DNA of 64,000 bases from Aquimarina pacifica (lineage in GTDB: Bacteria; Bacteroidota; Bacteroidia; Flavobacteriales; Flavobacteriaceae). The position numbers and the translations under genes were made by a program. The stretch covers positions 1-64,000 of the forward strand of contig NZ_JACC01000022.1 in assembly GCF_000520955.1 (NCBI RefSeq). Direction: 5' to 3'. The notes under the pieces are model-generated. The model made no database searches. It saw only the letters and a program-made list of their open reading frames with translations, and was not told where the DNA came from. Numbering within the stretch: the first letter of the stretch is position 1; every line of letters begins with the position of its first letter. This document shows, piece by piece, positions 36,202 through 44,484 of the stretch.

Positions 36202-37551
36202 CTATGAATTATCGCGAACATCTTCGTCTCTTAAATCTAATAACAAATTATAAGAAGGAACATTAAAGCCTTTTTCTGTCTTTACAGAATAAAAATCTAG
36301 GATATCATTTCCTTCTTCAGTGAATTTTTCATTTTCGAAAAATGCCTTACATGTACCATTTACCATTTTTTCATTGTATTCCTCACCATAAGCAACCTGC
36401 ACTTTGTATTTTCCACTAGGAATATTACGAACATAATATGTTTGGTTACGATCTAAGTGAATAGCACGTACACTTTTTAAATTTTCTATAGATACAATAT
36501 CCAGAATAACTTCGGCATTCTTTCCCGAAGTGACCTTGAGAAAATTATCAAGATTTTTATCATAAGAAGCATTTTGATTCGGACATTTTGGTTCTTGTTT
36601 GTTCTGTCTCTTAGAAGATAGTTTGGGTACTATATCTGTCTGGGTTTCGTTTTTATTTTCTATTTCTGTTTTCTGTTTTTTTACTTCTGATTCATTGCAA
36701 GAAGTATAGACTAACATTCCTGCAAGGACAGGAATAATAGTTAGGTACTTCAGTTTAGCACTAGTTTTAGATTTGGTTTTTTGTAACATAAGAATTCGTT
36801 TTTTGATTAATGATTGATTGAAAAATTGATTGACGAATGTAATTTCCTGTGTTTGGAAAGTAGCATTCAATAGTTGTTGTATATATATGTTTTTACTTGT
36901 GGTATTGATCACTTTATCATCAGCGATATATTCATGTAATACAGTAATTCTCGATTGAAAAGCATAAATCATGGGATTCCACCAAAAGATTATTTTAAGA
37001 ATCTCAAACCACAATTGGTCTAATGAATGTTTTTGATCTACATGAATGATTTCATGAGTGAGGATATTTTCTTTCTCTTCTTTGTTGAGTGCATCACCAA
37101 GATAAATGGTATTCCAAAAAGAAAATGCTTGTTTACTATTAGGAAGTAATACTATTTTTCTAGTATTTAGACTTGTTTTTAGTGAAAAATTTTGAAGGAT
37201 TTTTAACTTATACAATTTTAGAATAAATAAGAATGCACATATTGCTAAACCGATAAGGTAGAATATGAACCACCAATTTGTTTCTGACTGTTCTTGATTA
37301 GTAACACTTATATTGATAAGATTTTCAGAAGATGAGGTTACAATTCTTTCTAATTTAGACACATATATTTGGGACGTTTCTGTTTTGAGAGGAGCTATTT
37401 TGATAAATGGCATTATGAGCGATACAAAAGGTGCCAAAATTACATATACTCTATTCCAATTAAAGAAAGTATCTTTTTTATGAAATAGATCATATACGAT
37501 TAGGAAAAATACTTGAAATACTACAACTTGAAATAGATAATGGGGTGTCAT
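36202..37551 (-). CDS. M56 family (BlaR1-like) membrane metallopeptidase
   Basis: 449 residues. Several N-terminal membrane helices surround the zinc motif HEIIH (residues 166-170, in ILTHEIIHVDQKHSLDQLW) and the downstream HEYIADD. A further helix with a Cys (MLVYTSCNES) precedes the periplasmic C-terminal half. BlaR1/MecR1 proteins sense a signal outside and cleave their BlaI repressor inside. The C-terminal sensor here is not a penicillin-binding domain, so beta-lactam sensing is not implied. It is 3 bases after blaI (37554-37913), one operon with a palindromic operator. Confidence 0.88.
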   Translation of the reverse strand: MTPHYLFQVVVFQVFFLIVYDLFHKKDTFFNWNRVYVILAPFVSLIMPFIKIAPLKTETSQIYVSKLERIVTSSSENLINISVTNQEQSETNWWFIFYLIGLAICAFLFILKLYKLKILQNFSLKTSLNTRKIVLLPNSKQAFSFWNTIYLGDALNKEEKENILTHEIIHVDQKHSLDQLWFEILKIIFWWNPMIYAFQSRITVLHEYIADDKVINTTSKNIYIQQLLNATFQTQEITFVNQFFNQSLIKKRILMLQKTKSKTSAKLKYLTIIPVLAGMLVYTSCNESEVKKQKTEIENKNETQTDIVPKLSSKRQNKQEPKCPNQNASYDKNLDNFLKVTSGKNAEVILDIVSIENLKSVRAIHLDRNQTYYVRNIPSGKYKVQVAYGEEYNEKMVNGTCKAFFENEKFTEEGNDILDFYSVKTEKGFNVPSYNLLLDLRDEDVRDNS

Positions 37552-37553
37552 AT

Positions 37554-37913
37554 TTATTTTTCTTTATTTAATTCCTTTAAAATTTGCTCAAGATCCTTTA
37601 TGCTCATGTCGTTCTTTTTTACAAAGGAAGAAACCATATTTTTGAAAGAACCATTAAAATAGTTATTCATGAGTTTATTCAATGATTGATTGCTATATTC
37701 ATCCTTTTTGACCTTAGGAAAATAGATGTATCCTTTACCTTCTTTTCTGTGGGATACAAATGCTTTGTTTTCGAGAATCCTGATGATGGTAGACACTGTA
37801 TTATATGCAGGCTTGGGACTAGGCATTTTATCAATAATAGATGCAACATTGGCTTCGTTAAGCTGCCATAACCATTGCATGATCTCTTCCTCTGCTTTTG
37901 TAAGTTGTTTCAT
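37554..37913 (-). CDS. BlaI/MecI/CopY family repressor (first copy)
   Basis: 119 residues. It has the winged-helix pattern MKQLTKAEEEIMQWLWQL and AYNTVSTIIRILENKAFVSHRKEGKGYIYFP, and a C-terminal dimerisation helix region. Family members are dimers that bind TACA/TGTA-like palindromes and are inactivated when the partner M56 protease cleaves them. The M56 gene is directly downstream. The upstream region contains a remarkable cluster of AAACTA/TAGTTT half-sites (37936-38004), probably its own operator. Confidence 0.92.
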   Translation of the reverse strand: MKQLTKAEEEIMQWLWQLNEANVASIIDKMPSPKPAYNTVSTIIRILENKAFVSHRKEGKGYIYFPKVKKDEYSNQSLNKLMNNYFNGSFKNMVSSFVKKNDMSIKDLEQILKELNKEK

Positions 37914-37935
37914 AAAAGATGTTGTATTTCGTTTT

Positions 37936-38004
37936 AAACTAAAAACATAGTTTGAAGCACGAATATAACTAAAAAATTAGTTTAAACTAATTTTTTAGTT
38001 ATAT
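37936..38004 (-). promoter_or_regulatory. Operator cluster of the first blaI gene
   Basis: Bases 37936-37953 read AAACTA-N6-TAGTTT and cover a minus-strand TATGTTTT box (37949-37942) that could be the -7 element. Bases 37963-38004 form a perfect 42-bp palindrome centred at TTTAAA (37981-37986), made of two nested ACTAA-N4/5-TTAGT units. Both contain the same half-site. Repressor binding here would block transcription of blaI/M56, the usual autoregulation of this family. The binding itself is inference. Confidence 0.75.
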
Positions 38005-38056
38005 AAATTTCAAAAAAAAGAGTATCCATACAGATAAGATCATTTTTTCTTTCAGT

Positions 38057-38641
38057 TTAATTTCCTGTAATCCTTTTATTTTCTGCAGAAAGTATGAGTT
38101 GTGTTTTTTGAACGGTAAACACAATAGGAAGTGTATAGGTTTCGTCTGTTATTGAAATTTCAGTGTCTTTATTTTTAGACTTTTTTACAGGAACAAGAGC
38201 ATCAAAAGATCGTAGCACTTCGATAGCTGCTAATTCTAATTCGAATGCCGTACTCTTTGCCTGAATATCTGTTATTTTTCCTGCGGCATCAATTTTAAAT
38301 CGGACATACACTCTGTTTGGACCGGGCTTTGCATAGGGTATTATCGATTTTATGTCATAATTAGCATCTACATATGCCTGAATTTCTTTAATGATACATG
38401 CTTTCCTTGTACGATCATTGGTCATGTTTTGGCATTTCTGGGTAGTAAAAATATTTTGTGAAAATGATACAAAGGATATATCATTAACCCAACAAATAAA
38501 GGGAGAAAAGGTTTCATGTTTTAGGGGTATGATTATATCAAAAACAAAGCTTATGTTGTATTTTGCTAACAAAAAAAGGGAATAAAATAGAATTAAGAAA
38601 ATTGTATGAGGAGGAATGTTACTCTGAGATAATAAGTTCAT
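38057..38641 (-). CDS. Secreted/membrane protein with TonB-like C-terminal region
   Basis: 194 residues from the ATG at 38641; a longer frame to 38674 is less likely. The N-terminus has a hydrophobic helix (HTIFLILFYSLFLLAKYNI) and the last 110 residues (ACIIKEIQAYVDANYDIKSI ... VYVRFKIDAAGKITDIQAKS ... TYTLPIVFTVQ) match the TonB C-terminal-like domain found in many flavobacterial small proteins near BlaI/M56 genes. It sits just upstream of the first blaI operator on the same strand. Function unknown. Confidence 0.6.
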   Translation of the reverse strand: MNLLSQSNIPPHTIFLILFYSLFLLAKYNISFVFDIIIPLKHETFSPFICWVNDISFVSFSQNIFTTQKCQNMTNDRTRKACIIKEIQAYVDANYDIKSIIPYAKPGPNRVYVRFKIDAAGKITDIQAKSTAFELELAAIEVLRSFDALVPVKKSKNKDTEISITDETYTLPIVFTVQKTQLILSAENKRITGN

Positions 38642-38689
38642 ATTTACGTAACAAAAAAGAAATATTTTCGTCATATTAAGTAAAAAAGT

Positions 38690-39190
38690 ATGGATATAAC
38701 TTTGGTCATTATTGGTTTATTATTGTGTTTTGTGGGGATAATAGGAAGCTTTCTTCCTGTATTGCCAGGGCCTTTTACATCATGGCTTGGTTTATTATTA
38801 TTGCATTTTACAGAAACTATTCAAAAAGACTGGTCTTTTTTAGGCATTACATTGGGAATAGCAATACTAGTATGGATTCTTGATTATGTAGTTCCTGCCT
38901 TAGGGACCAAGCGTTTTGGGGGGACTAAGTATGGCATTATTGGGAGTTCTCTTGGGCTTCTGGTAGGGATTGTTTTTATGGGGCCTCTGGGAATTATAAT
39001 CGGCCCTTTTGCAGGTGCTTTTGTGGGAGAACTTATAAACGATAATACGGATTCTTCTAAAGCATTAAAAGCTGCATTTGGTTCTTTTATTGGGTTTTTG
39101 GCCGGTACTTTTCTTAAGTTTATTGTATCCATAGCATTCTTGTTTTTATTTGTTAAAGAAGTGTATAACCATTGGGGCGTTTTCTTTTAA
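38690..39190 (+). CDS. DUF456 family membrane protein
   Basis: 166 residues with four or five hydrophobic spans. It has GIIGSFLPVLPGPFTSWLGLLLLH (about residues 17-40, shown by its ends) and Gly-rich GIIGSSLGLLVGIVFMGPLG, IGPFAGAFVGEL. This matches DUF456, inner-membrane proteins of unknown function. It is divergent from the 38057-38641 gene. Confidence 0.88.
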   Translation: MDITLVIIGLLLCFVGIIGSFLPVLPGPFTSWLGLLLLHFTETIQKDWSFLGITLGIAILVWILDYVVPALGTKRFGGTKYGIIGSSLGLLVGIVFMGPLGIIIGPFAGAFVGELINDNTDSSKALKAAFGSFIGFLAGTFLKFIVSIAFLFLFVKEVYNHWGVFF

Positions 39191-39283
39191 CTTGATTAAT
39201 AACTCTAGACTGGACTTGTCTTACGTATAGTAGATGTGTGTTATTTCTAAATAATTGTACTAGCAGAAAAAGACAATCTTTTC

Positions 39284-39291
39284 TATTTTTG
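39284..39291 (+). promoter_or_regulatory. -7 box immediately upstream of the TrmH-type gene
   Basis: TATTTTTG fits TAnnTTTG and ends 4 bases before the only plausible ATG (39296). A transcription start 4-6 bases after the box would give a leaderless mRNA. No TTG lies at the standard distance upstream. Confidence 0.4.
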
Positions 39292-39295
39292 CGGT

Positions 39296-39766
39296 ATGAT
39301 TGACAACTTCGATAATGAATTTTTTGGTATTGGGATTCAGAATGGTAAGACACCTCAAAACCTAGGTGTCTTATGGCGTACAGCCCAAAATATGGGAGCT
39401 AGTTTTATTTTTACTATTGGGAACCGATATGCCAAACAAGCTTGTGATACGCACAATGCGGTAAAAGCCATGCCATATTTTCATTACGACACATTTAATG
39501 ATTTTTTTAAACATTTACCCAAAGGTGCTATGTTGGTTGGGGTCGAAAAAGCATCAGAGGCAGAGGCTCTCGAAACTTTTAAACACCCAAAACGATGTGT
39601 ATATTTATTAGGGGCAGAAGATCATGGACTTTCTAAAAAAGCGATCGAAAAATCACATTTCTTAGTACAATTTACTTCAGAACTAAGTATTAATGTGGCG
39701 GTAGCAGGTAGTATTATTATGTATGATCGAGGGATAGATAAACCCAGATTTATTAAGGCTGAATAG
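39296..39766 (+). CDS. TrmH/SpoU family RNA methyltransferase
   Basis: 156 residues, the single-domain SpoU size. It has NPQNLGVLWRTA-type motif 1 (TPQNLGVLWRTAQNMGA), motif 2 LLGAEDHGLSKKAIEKS and motif 3 LSINVAVAGSIIMYDR. These knotted-fold enzymes 2'-O-methylate tRNA or rRNA with SAM; the exact target cannot be read. Only one start fits the family, so the 5' leader is very short. Confidence 0.9.
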   Translation: MIDNFDNEFFGIGIQNGKTPQNLGVLWRTAQNMGASFIFTIGNRYAKQACDTHNAVKAMPYFHYDTFNDFFKHLPKGAMLVGVEKASEAEALETFKHPKRCVYLLGAEDHGLSKKAIEKSHFLVQFTSELSINVAVAGSIIMYDRGIDKPRFIKAE

Positions 39767-39950
39767 AAAATAAGAGTAGCATTTTATTTAGAATGTTCAC
39801 TGAATTCAGGGTGAAAATAATAAAGAGCATAGGTTAGTTTTGCTAACTATAAAATGTGTTATGCTCATTGTGCATTAAAATGTACCAATCAGACTAGTTG
39901 GCTTTAGTACATTATTGTCTTGCTGGACTGGCAATTAAAACTTCTAAAAA

Positions 39951-40382
39951 ATGAAAGTATTATTATTAATACTGCTCAACATCCCGCTATTAATTTTTTC
40001 TCAGCAACAGGCTCTTAAACTTGATTTTTCTCAATGTAAAATAATGGTAGCCGAAGAAGTTTATATAGAAATCCAAAATAATGGAGATGTATATTATAAA
40101 GGAGTTTTAGTCTCCAAAATTAGTAAAGAAGAAGGGACTATATCTGATATTGATAAAAAACTAGATGTTATAAGCGTCAATAACAATCAGGTGGTAGATG
40201 CAGCAGGAACACATCTGGGAACCATCGATGAGAATGGGGGCGGAAAAGATAAATACTATACATATACGTGGTCCGAAGAGGGAGAATTTTTGGCAAATGG
40301 CGAAAAAACAAGTATTCGCATAGAGCCTGTGGATCAAAATACCTTTCAGGTAGCCTCTATTTGTTTGGTTTTGTATATGTAA
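39951..40382 (+). CDS. Secreted protein, unknown (first of tandem paralogues)
   Basis: 143 residues with a signal peptide (VLLLILLNIPLLIFSQQ). I do not recognise the family. It shares with the next gene the pattern LKLDFSQC...V/I-x-I-x-N-x-GD-x-Y-x-KG, KISKEEG, then TYTWSEEGEFLANGEKT and a final QVASI. So the two are tandem duplicates, each about 120 mature residues and likely beta-rich. They lie next to the left end of the presumed tRNA-Leu island. Confidence 0.6.
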   Translation: MKVLLLILLNIPLLIFSQQQALKLDFSQCKIMVAEEVYIEIQNNGDVYYKGVLVSKISKEEGTISDIDKKLDVISVNNNQVVDAAGTHLGTIDENGGGKDKYYTYTWSEEGEFLANGEKTSIRIEPVDQNTFQVASICLVLYM

Positions 40383-40437
40383 TGCTCAGTCCTCACTTGA
40401 GGCCAGAGGAAGCTAAAATCATGATGTCTCTTTATAT

Positions 40438-40890
40438 ATGAAAAACACAGTTACTTTCTTCCCAAAACAATTATCAGTATGCTTACTATTATGTATTCCG
40501 GCATTCATTTTTTGTCAAACTGAGCAGGTGAAATTAGATTTTTCTGAGTGTCAGGTAACATTGAATAATGAGATCCTTATCCGCATATCACCGACTGGGG
40601 ATATTTATGACAAAGAAGGGCAAGTAGTTGCAAAAATTGACAAGGAAGAGGGAATGGTCCATAAATCAAACCGAAGAGGCTTCTTTAAAATAGAGAATAA
40701 TGAGGTCACTGATACGTATGGATATCATGTAGCAACGGTAGATAGTCTAGGGCAAGGAAGTACTGATTTGCTAAGTTTTAGGTGGTCAGAAAAAGGAGAA
40801 CTTATTACGAATGGTAAAAAAACACCGATAACCATATCACCCATTGATACTAAATCATACCAGGTAGTTTCTATTTTTTTACATCTTTAA
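40438..40890 (+). CDS. Secreted protein, unknown (second of tandem paralogues)
   Basis: 150 residues with a signal peptide ending FIFCQ. The mature part (VKLDFSECQVTLNNEILIRI, DIYDKEGQVVAKIDKEEG, FRWSEKGELITNGKKT, YQVVSI) aligns along its whole length with the gene 55 bases upstream. It is likely co-transcribed with it. Function unknown. Confidence 0.6.
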   Translation: MKNTVTFFPKQLSVCLLLCIPAFIFCQTEQVKLDFSECQVTLNNEILIRISPTGDIYDKEGQVVAKIDKEEGMVHKSNRRGFFKIENNEVTDTYGYHVATVDSLGQGSTDLLSFRWSEKGELITNGKKTPITISPIDTKSYQVVSIFLHL

Positions 40891-41133
40891 CCCAGATTAT
40901 GCATTAGAAAATCTATAACAGCCTTCAACAGCTGCAAATATGGACGTTTCACTTCATTTTATACATTCACCCTAGCAGCGGTGGCAGTACTGCGCAGAAA
41001 GTAAGAAAATGCCAGCCTTTATTACTTACTGATAAGTACAAAAAATGTCTAAAGGGATTAAGTTGTTCGTATCTCTTGGCATTATGTCTTGAGTGTGCTC
41101 TTAACCCAAAAATAACATCAGACTTTCAGATAT

Positions 41134-41169
41134 AAAAAAAGCTTCTCGATTAAGAGAAGCTTTTTTTTT
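41134..41169. terminator. Bidirectional hairpin terminator
   Basis: AAAAAAAGCTTCTC-GATTAA-GAGAAGC-T9: a 14-bp stem counting the A/T flanks, with T runs on both strands. It abuts the tRNA-Leu remnant as the real terminator at 50641-50670 abuts tRNA-Leu. Confidence 0.85.
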
Positions 41170-41170
41170 G

Positions 41171-41200
41171 GTGCGGGCGGAGAGACAGTTATCGAACTTT
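41171..41200 (-). other. Decayed tRNA-Leu 3' end (candidate attachment-site copy)
   Basis: Bases 41171-41186 are identical over 16 bp to 50679-50694, the 3' end of tRNA-Leu(UAG): on the minus strand GTCTCTCCGCCCGCAC. After a 5-base insertion (TAACT on the minus strand) the T-loop sequence GTTCGA also recurs. The rest of the tRNA is missing. A 3'-end copy on the tRNA's downstream side is what tRNA-targeting integrases leave at the far end of an island. Confidence 0.65.
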
Positions 41201-41533
41201 TGATGGAAGATTGTGAGTTAATTATCAGTAAATCAAAGTTTTTGTAAAAATTCTATTTTACATAACTTAGAGTGTCAATCTGGGGTTTTGTGCAACAGAT
41301 AAATTTATAGTATTTTGATGTGAACTGTCGGGTCTAAGATCCCATCCTTATATCCTGAAGCAGATTATCAAATTTCTGATGTGTTAGAAAAGAAAGCTAC
41401 TTGTAAACAAAGAAAGCTAGGTTGGGATATCACTAATTATTTGTTATGCTGGATTTGGGTCGGGGAGTAAACAGATAAGGGATTTGCAAGTTTACTAAAA
41501 TGCTCTTTTAATTCATATACCGTCATACCGTCA

Positions 41534-42157
41534 TTATATTGTAGAAATGTGGCTTATTTCATTAATTGAGCTAAAAATATTTTTTGATTGCTCTTCCATT
41601 AGCTTTACAAAACCTTTGTCTAAATTGAATTCTTTGTTTTCACATAAATCATATTTTGCTGAATTTAATTCCTTGATAGTAATTTTTTTCAATTCTTTTG
41701 CTTTTATACATTTAAAACCTTTATTGCTTAAAATAATAATATGGGTGTTGTTATACTTATAACTTTTTCCCAGATCTTCATATTTAAATACTCCATCCCA
41801 TCTGTATTTTATTTCTGTGAAAAATAACTTTTTTTGTTCTTTATTCAATATCAATAAGTCAGGTCTGCTATTCAATATGCTTAACTCTGATTTTGAAAAG
41901 TCTGAGTTATCTAGAAATTCATTTACATACGTTAGATTATTTTCAACGCCATACCTAAAGACAATAAAACCTAAACTTGTAAAAAGATTCTGAATAATAG
42001 ATTCGGCAACATGTCCCTTTATATATCTTAAGGGGGTTTTCTCAAACGAATAATTCTTAAATCCTCTTACATACCTGCTCCCAGAAGACACATAGCATTC
42101 ATAGCAAATAGGATTGTTACTACGGGTATAGACACCACAACGTTTACATTTGTTCAT
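41534..42157 (-). CDS. Zinc-ribbon plus PD-(D/E)XK nuclease-like protein
   Basis: 207 residues from the ATG at 42157. The N-terminus is a C2C2 zinc ribbon (C4, C7, C18, C21: CKRCGVY ... ICYECY). Then comes a PD-(D/E)XK core: GHVAESIIQNLF with E52, SRPDLLIL with P99-D100, and FFTEIKYRW with E115-x-K117. The residue spacing is that of Holliday-junction/restriction-type nucleases. Probably a DNA-binding nuclease; the substrate is unknown. It starts 2 bases after the preceding minus-strand gene. It lies next to the island's left edge. Confidence 0.65.
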   Translation of the reverse strand: MNKCKRCGVYTRSNNPICYECYVSSGSRYVRGFKNYSFEKTPLRYIKGHVAESIIQNLFTSLGFIVFRYGVENNLTYVNEFLDNSDFSKSELSILNSRPDLLILNKEQKKLFFTEIKYRWDGVFKYEDLGKSYKYNNTHIIILSNKGFKCIKAKELKKITIKELNSAKYDLCENKEFNLDKGFVKLMEEQSKNIFSSINEISHISTI

Positions 42158-42159
42158 AA

Positions 42160-42417
42160 TCAAAATTGTTCCTCGGTCCTTGCTTCATATCCACAACGAA
42201 CACGTCCAAAATTTATGGCTTTTTTAAGCGACACTTTTCTAATGGTGTCTTTACATTTTAAAAGACCTTGACAGTGTTTTTTATAATGGTAAGATTTGCT
42301 AGTTAAGCTATTACATATATAAACTTTTTTTTCGTTTATGTTTTTTACTGTTTTTGCTTCTTGTCCATATATTGAACAGGAGAGTGGCACTAGTGAAATT
42401 AATATTAGCATTTTCAT
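42160..42417 (-). CDS. Small secreted Cys/His-containing protein, unknown
   Basis: 85 residues with a signal peptide ending IYGQ. The mature part has KKVYICNSLTSKSYHYKKHC, LKCKDTIRKVSLKKAINFG and RVRCGY. This VYxC...YHxxxxCxxL...CxxxI.KV.L.EAxxxGRxxC layout recurs in many small bacterial proteins and looks like a small metal-binding or disulfide-stabilised module. The function is not known. It precedes the PD-(D/E)XK gene by 2 bases. Confidence 0.65.
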   Translation of the reverse strand: MKMLILISLVPLSCSIYGQEAKTVKNINEKKVYICNSLTSKSYHYKKHCQGLLKCKDTIRKVSLKKAINFGRVRCGYEARTEEQF

Positions 42418-42481
42418 ATTGGTGTAGTTTTATAATCATTCGTTTGGTTTTCAGTGAATTAAATTTAACACTTATGATTGA

Positions 42482-42859
42482 TTAATTACACATACTTCTG
42501 GCTACATAGGTTTTGTTACCATTAGAATTGATGTAATAACAACCACCTCTTGGTCCTCGGTAATAAGTTTTTGTAGTTTTTGTTTTATATTGTTTTTTAC
42601 GTTCTACAGATCTTGAATAACTACCATCTTTATACTTTGCGGTTTTTGTAAAAAACTGAACTGTATTGGTTGATTGCGTTTCATTACCTAACTTTTTGTC
42701 TAAGGCATCAATTTTTGATTGTATTTCTTGTGCTTGTTTAAGCAAATTATCTCTGTGGTGTACTAGCTCTTCTCTCAGATAAAGACTTGTCTCTCTACTC
42801 TGGGAGTTGGATTGGTAGAATATAGAAAGTAATAAGAATAGAAATATTACTCTTTTCAT
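42482..42859 (-). CDS. Secreted protein with C-terminal PBCV-type basic adaptor-like motif
   Basis: 125 residues. A signal peptide ends SNSQS; residues 25-60 are a coiled-coil-like helix (EELVHHRDNLLKQAQEIQSKI). The C-terminal YYRGPRGGCYYINSNGNKTYV is the GPRGGxYYxNxxGxKxYv pattern of the PBCV basic adaptor domain. The motif occurs in phage-related and bacterial proteins; role unknown. It lies 12 bases downstream of the HsdR-N gene and probably shares its transcript. Confidence 0.65.
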   Translation of the reverse strand: MKRVIFLFLLLSIFYQSNSQSRETSLYLREELVHHRDNLLKQAQEIQSKIDALDKKLGNETQSTNTVQFFTKTAKYKDGSYSRSVERKKQYKTKTTKTYYRGPRGGCYYINSNGNKTYVARSMCN

Positions 42860-42870
42860 TGGATATAGGT

Positions 42871-43929
42871 TTATTGTTCGTGCTCGTAATAATCTATAGT
42901 TTGAAGTAATTGTTCTTCGAAGCTATAAATATCATTTATCGACTGAATTTGTTCTCGCTGCACATTTTTGTTTTGATCAAAAAGAGAGATGTATTTTTTA
43001 TTACCATCTAGATGAAGTCTGCAAATAGGTTTTCTATTATTATCATCGAGAAGGATACCAAAATAAGATTGAGTATCTCTATGAACAATTCTATTTATTA
43101 CTATTTTCCTTCGTAAAATGGCTACTACAATACGAAAAGCCTCTAATTCTTCTTCTGTAGTGATAACTTTACTAATCTCTTCTTCCTCTTCAAGTTCTTC
43201 TTCTTGCTGTTTTTCGGTTTCCTTATTAAGGGCTGAGTTTAGACGGTCGTTAACCCGTTCACTAATGGTTTGATTAAATGCTTTTTTTACTAGCTCGCTG
43301 AATTCTTCCATTATACGTTCCGTTAATCGGCCAGAATATACTTGACCAGCAAATAATCGTACAAAGTTGTAAGTAGGTTCCTGTAATTCACCATTGATTA
43401 TTTTTTTAATCTCTTTGGTAAATTTTAATGAGCTGGCATTATTCACTATTTTATCAATATCAAAATTCGATTTATGGAACTTTGATATTTCGTGAATCGT
43501 ATTCTCTTTTAGGTTAGTAACATTGAATTCGAGAAAGGGTTTTTGATCCATAATATTGGTTTCGTCAAGATCTGTATAGAATCTATATTCAACACCATTG
43601 GTAAGTAGAGCAAACCTGGTATGAGTAACATGAAAATATCTTGCTAATTGAGAGTTATGAATATTTAGGTCTTCTTTCCAGTTTTTACATTCAATAATCA
43701 TTACCGGATTACCATCATTAAAGATAGCATAGTCTACTTTTTCACCTTTCTTTAATCCAAGATCAGCAGTGAATTCTGGGACCACTTCAGTTGGGTTAAA
43801 ACTATCATAACCTAAAAGGTTTATAAAAGGTAACACAAACGCATGTTTGGTTGACTCTTCAGTTTCAATTTGATTTTTCAGTTGCTCGATCTTATCAGCT
43901 AAAGCTTTAAGTTGGTTGTTTAGTTCCAT
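42871..43929 (-). CDS. Stand-alone type I restriction HsdR N-terminal domain protein
   Basis: 352 residues. Residues about 25-150 match the HsdR N-terminal nuclease domain: HAFVLPFINLLGYD, EKVDYAIFNDGNPVMIIECKNW with D66 and E80-x-K82 (PD-(D/E)XK), and ARYFHVTHTRFALLTNG. The rest is an acidic linker (about 235-250) and a C-terminal domain (FRIVVAILRRKIVINRIVHRD ... CRLHLDGNKKYISLFD) of unknown role. No HsdR helicase, HsdM or HsdS is near, so this is a solo nuclease of the type often found as a stand-alone gene. It begins 9 bases after the next upstream gene. Confidence 0.75.
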   Translation of the reverse strand: MELNNQLKALADKIEQLKNQIETEESTKHAFVLPFINLLGYDSFNPTEVVPEFTADLGLKKGEKVDYAIFNDGNPVMIIECKNWKEDLNIHNSQLARYFHVTHTRFALLTNGVEYRFYTDLDETNIMDQKPFLEFNVTNLKENTIHEISKFHKSNFDIDKIVNNASSLKFTKEIKKIINGELQEPTYNFVRLFAGQVYSGRLTERIMEEFSELVKKAFNQTISERVNDRLNSALNKETEKQQEEELEEEEEISKVITTEEELEAFRIVVAILRRKIVINRIVHRDTQSYFGILLDDNNRKPICRLHLDGNKKYISLFDQNKNVQREQIQSINDIYSFEEQLLQTIDYYEHEQ

Positions 43930-43938
43930 TGATTTTTA

Positions 43939-44469
43939 TTATAACTGTGTAATTACTTTGGTTAAAAGCTCAGATATTTCTAACATCTCTTCTCTATTAA
44001 GTTTTATATTAGTTTTGAAATCGCGTTTATCAAGTTGCATATACAAACTCCATTTTTTATTATACCAAAAACATCCAGCTTTTAAATCACTACGACTTTT
44101 ATATGTGACCTCAGTATAGTTTTTGGGGATTATATTCAGTACTTCTTCATTTATAATTTTTATTGATTTTATTAGCCCATCAATTTCATCTGAATCTAAA
44201 ATGGCTTTCATTCCTGCATAGTATTGATTTTTTGATGTATTTTCAATTAATAAAGCACTTATTGAATCACCGGAAATCATATCGGTATATTTTATTATTT
44301 GGAGATTAATTTTATTTGACTTTCCAATGTCAATGAATTGTTTTTCAATTAATGTTCCAGATTTAGCCGAAAATATTTCTGCATTACTTTGATTAGATTC
44401 TATTTTTTGACTTTGTGATACTATGGTGTTTGATACTAATAGCAATGTAATTAGAAGAAGTTTTTTCAT
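43939..44469 (-). CDS. Secreted protein, unknown
   Basis: 176 residues with a signal peptide ending TIVSQS. Not recognised as a family. Mostly helical/beta mixture with a segment KSGTLIEKQFIDIGKSNKIN and a C-terminal MEMLEISELLTKVITQL-like helix. It lies 9 bases upstream of the HsdR-N gene on the same strand and 15 bases downstream of another secreted gene. Confidence 0.5.
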   Translation of the reverse strand: MKKLLLITLLLVSNTIVSQSQKIESNQSNAEIFSAKSGTLIEKQFIDIGKSNKINLQIIKYTDMISGDSISALLIENTSKNQYYAGMKAILDSDEIDGLIKSIKIINEEVLNIIPKNYTEVTYKSRSDLKAGCFWYNKKWSLYMQLDKRDFKTNIKLNREEMLEISELLTKVITQL

Positions 44470-44484
44470 TTTTTAGCTTTTAGA

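Larger units (their letters stand above)
40891..41533. other. Intergenic region at the island's left edge
   Basis: About 640 bp. It holds the hairpin at 41134-41169 and a tRNA-Leu 3'-end remnant at 41171-41200. A 45-codon open stretch at about 41337-41470 (ending ...WDITNYLLCWIWVGE) has no start codon and no family I recognise; it could be a degraded gene. Confidence 0.45.

Noticed and set aside
36202-37551. Beta-lactam resistance sensor
   Set aside because: The M56 protein lacks a penicillin-binding domain and no beta-lactamase gene is nearby, so a resistance role is not supported.
41337-41470. 45-codon open stretch right of the tRNA-Leu remnant
   Set aside because: No start codon and no recognised family; at most a degraded gene, so not listed as a CDS.
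42871-43929. Complete type I restriction-modification system
   Set aside because: Only the HsdR N-terminal domain is present; no helicase region, HsdM or HsdS in the window.
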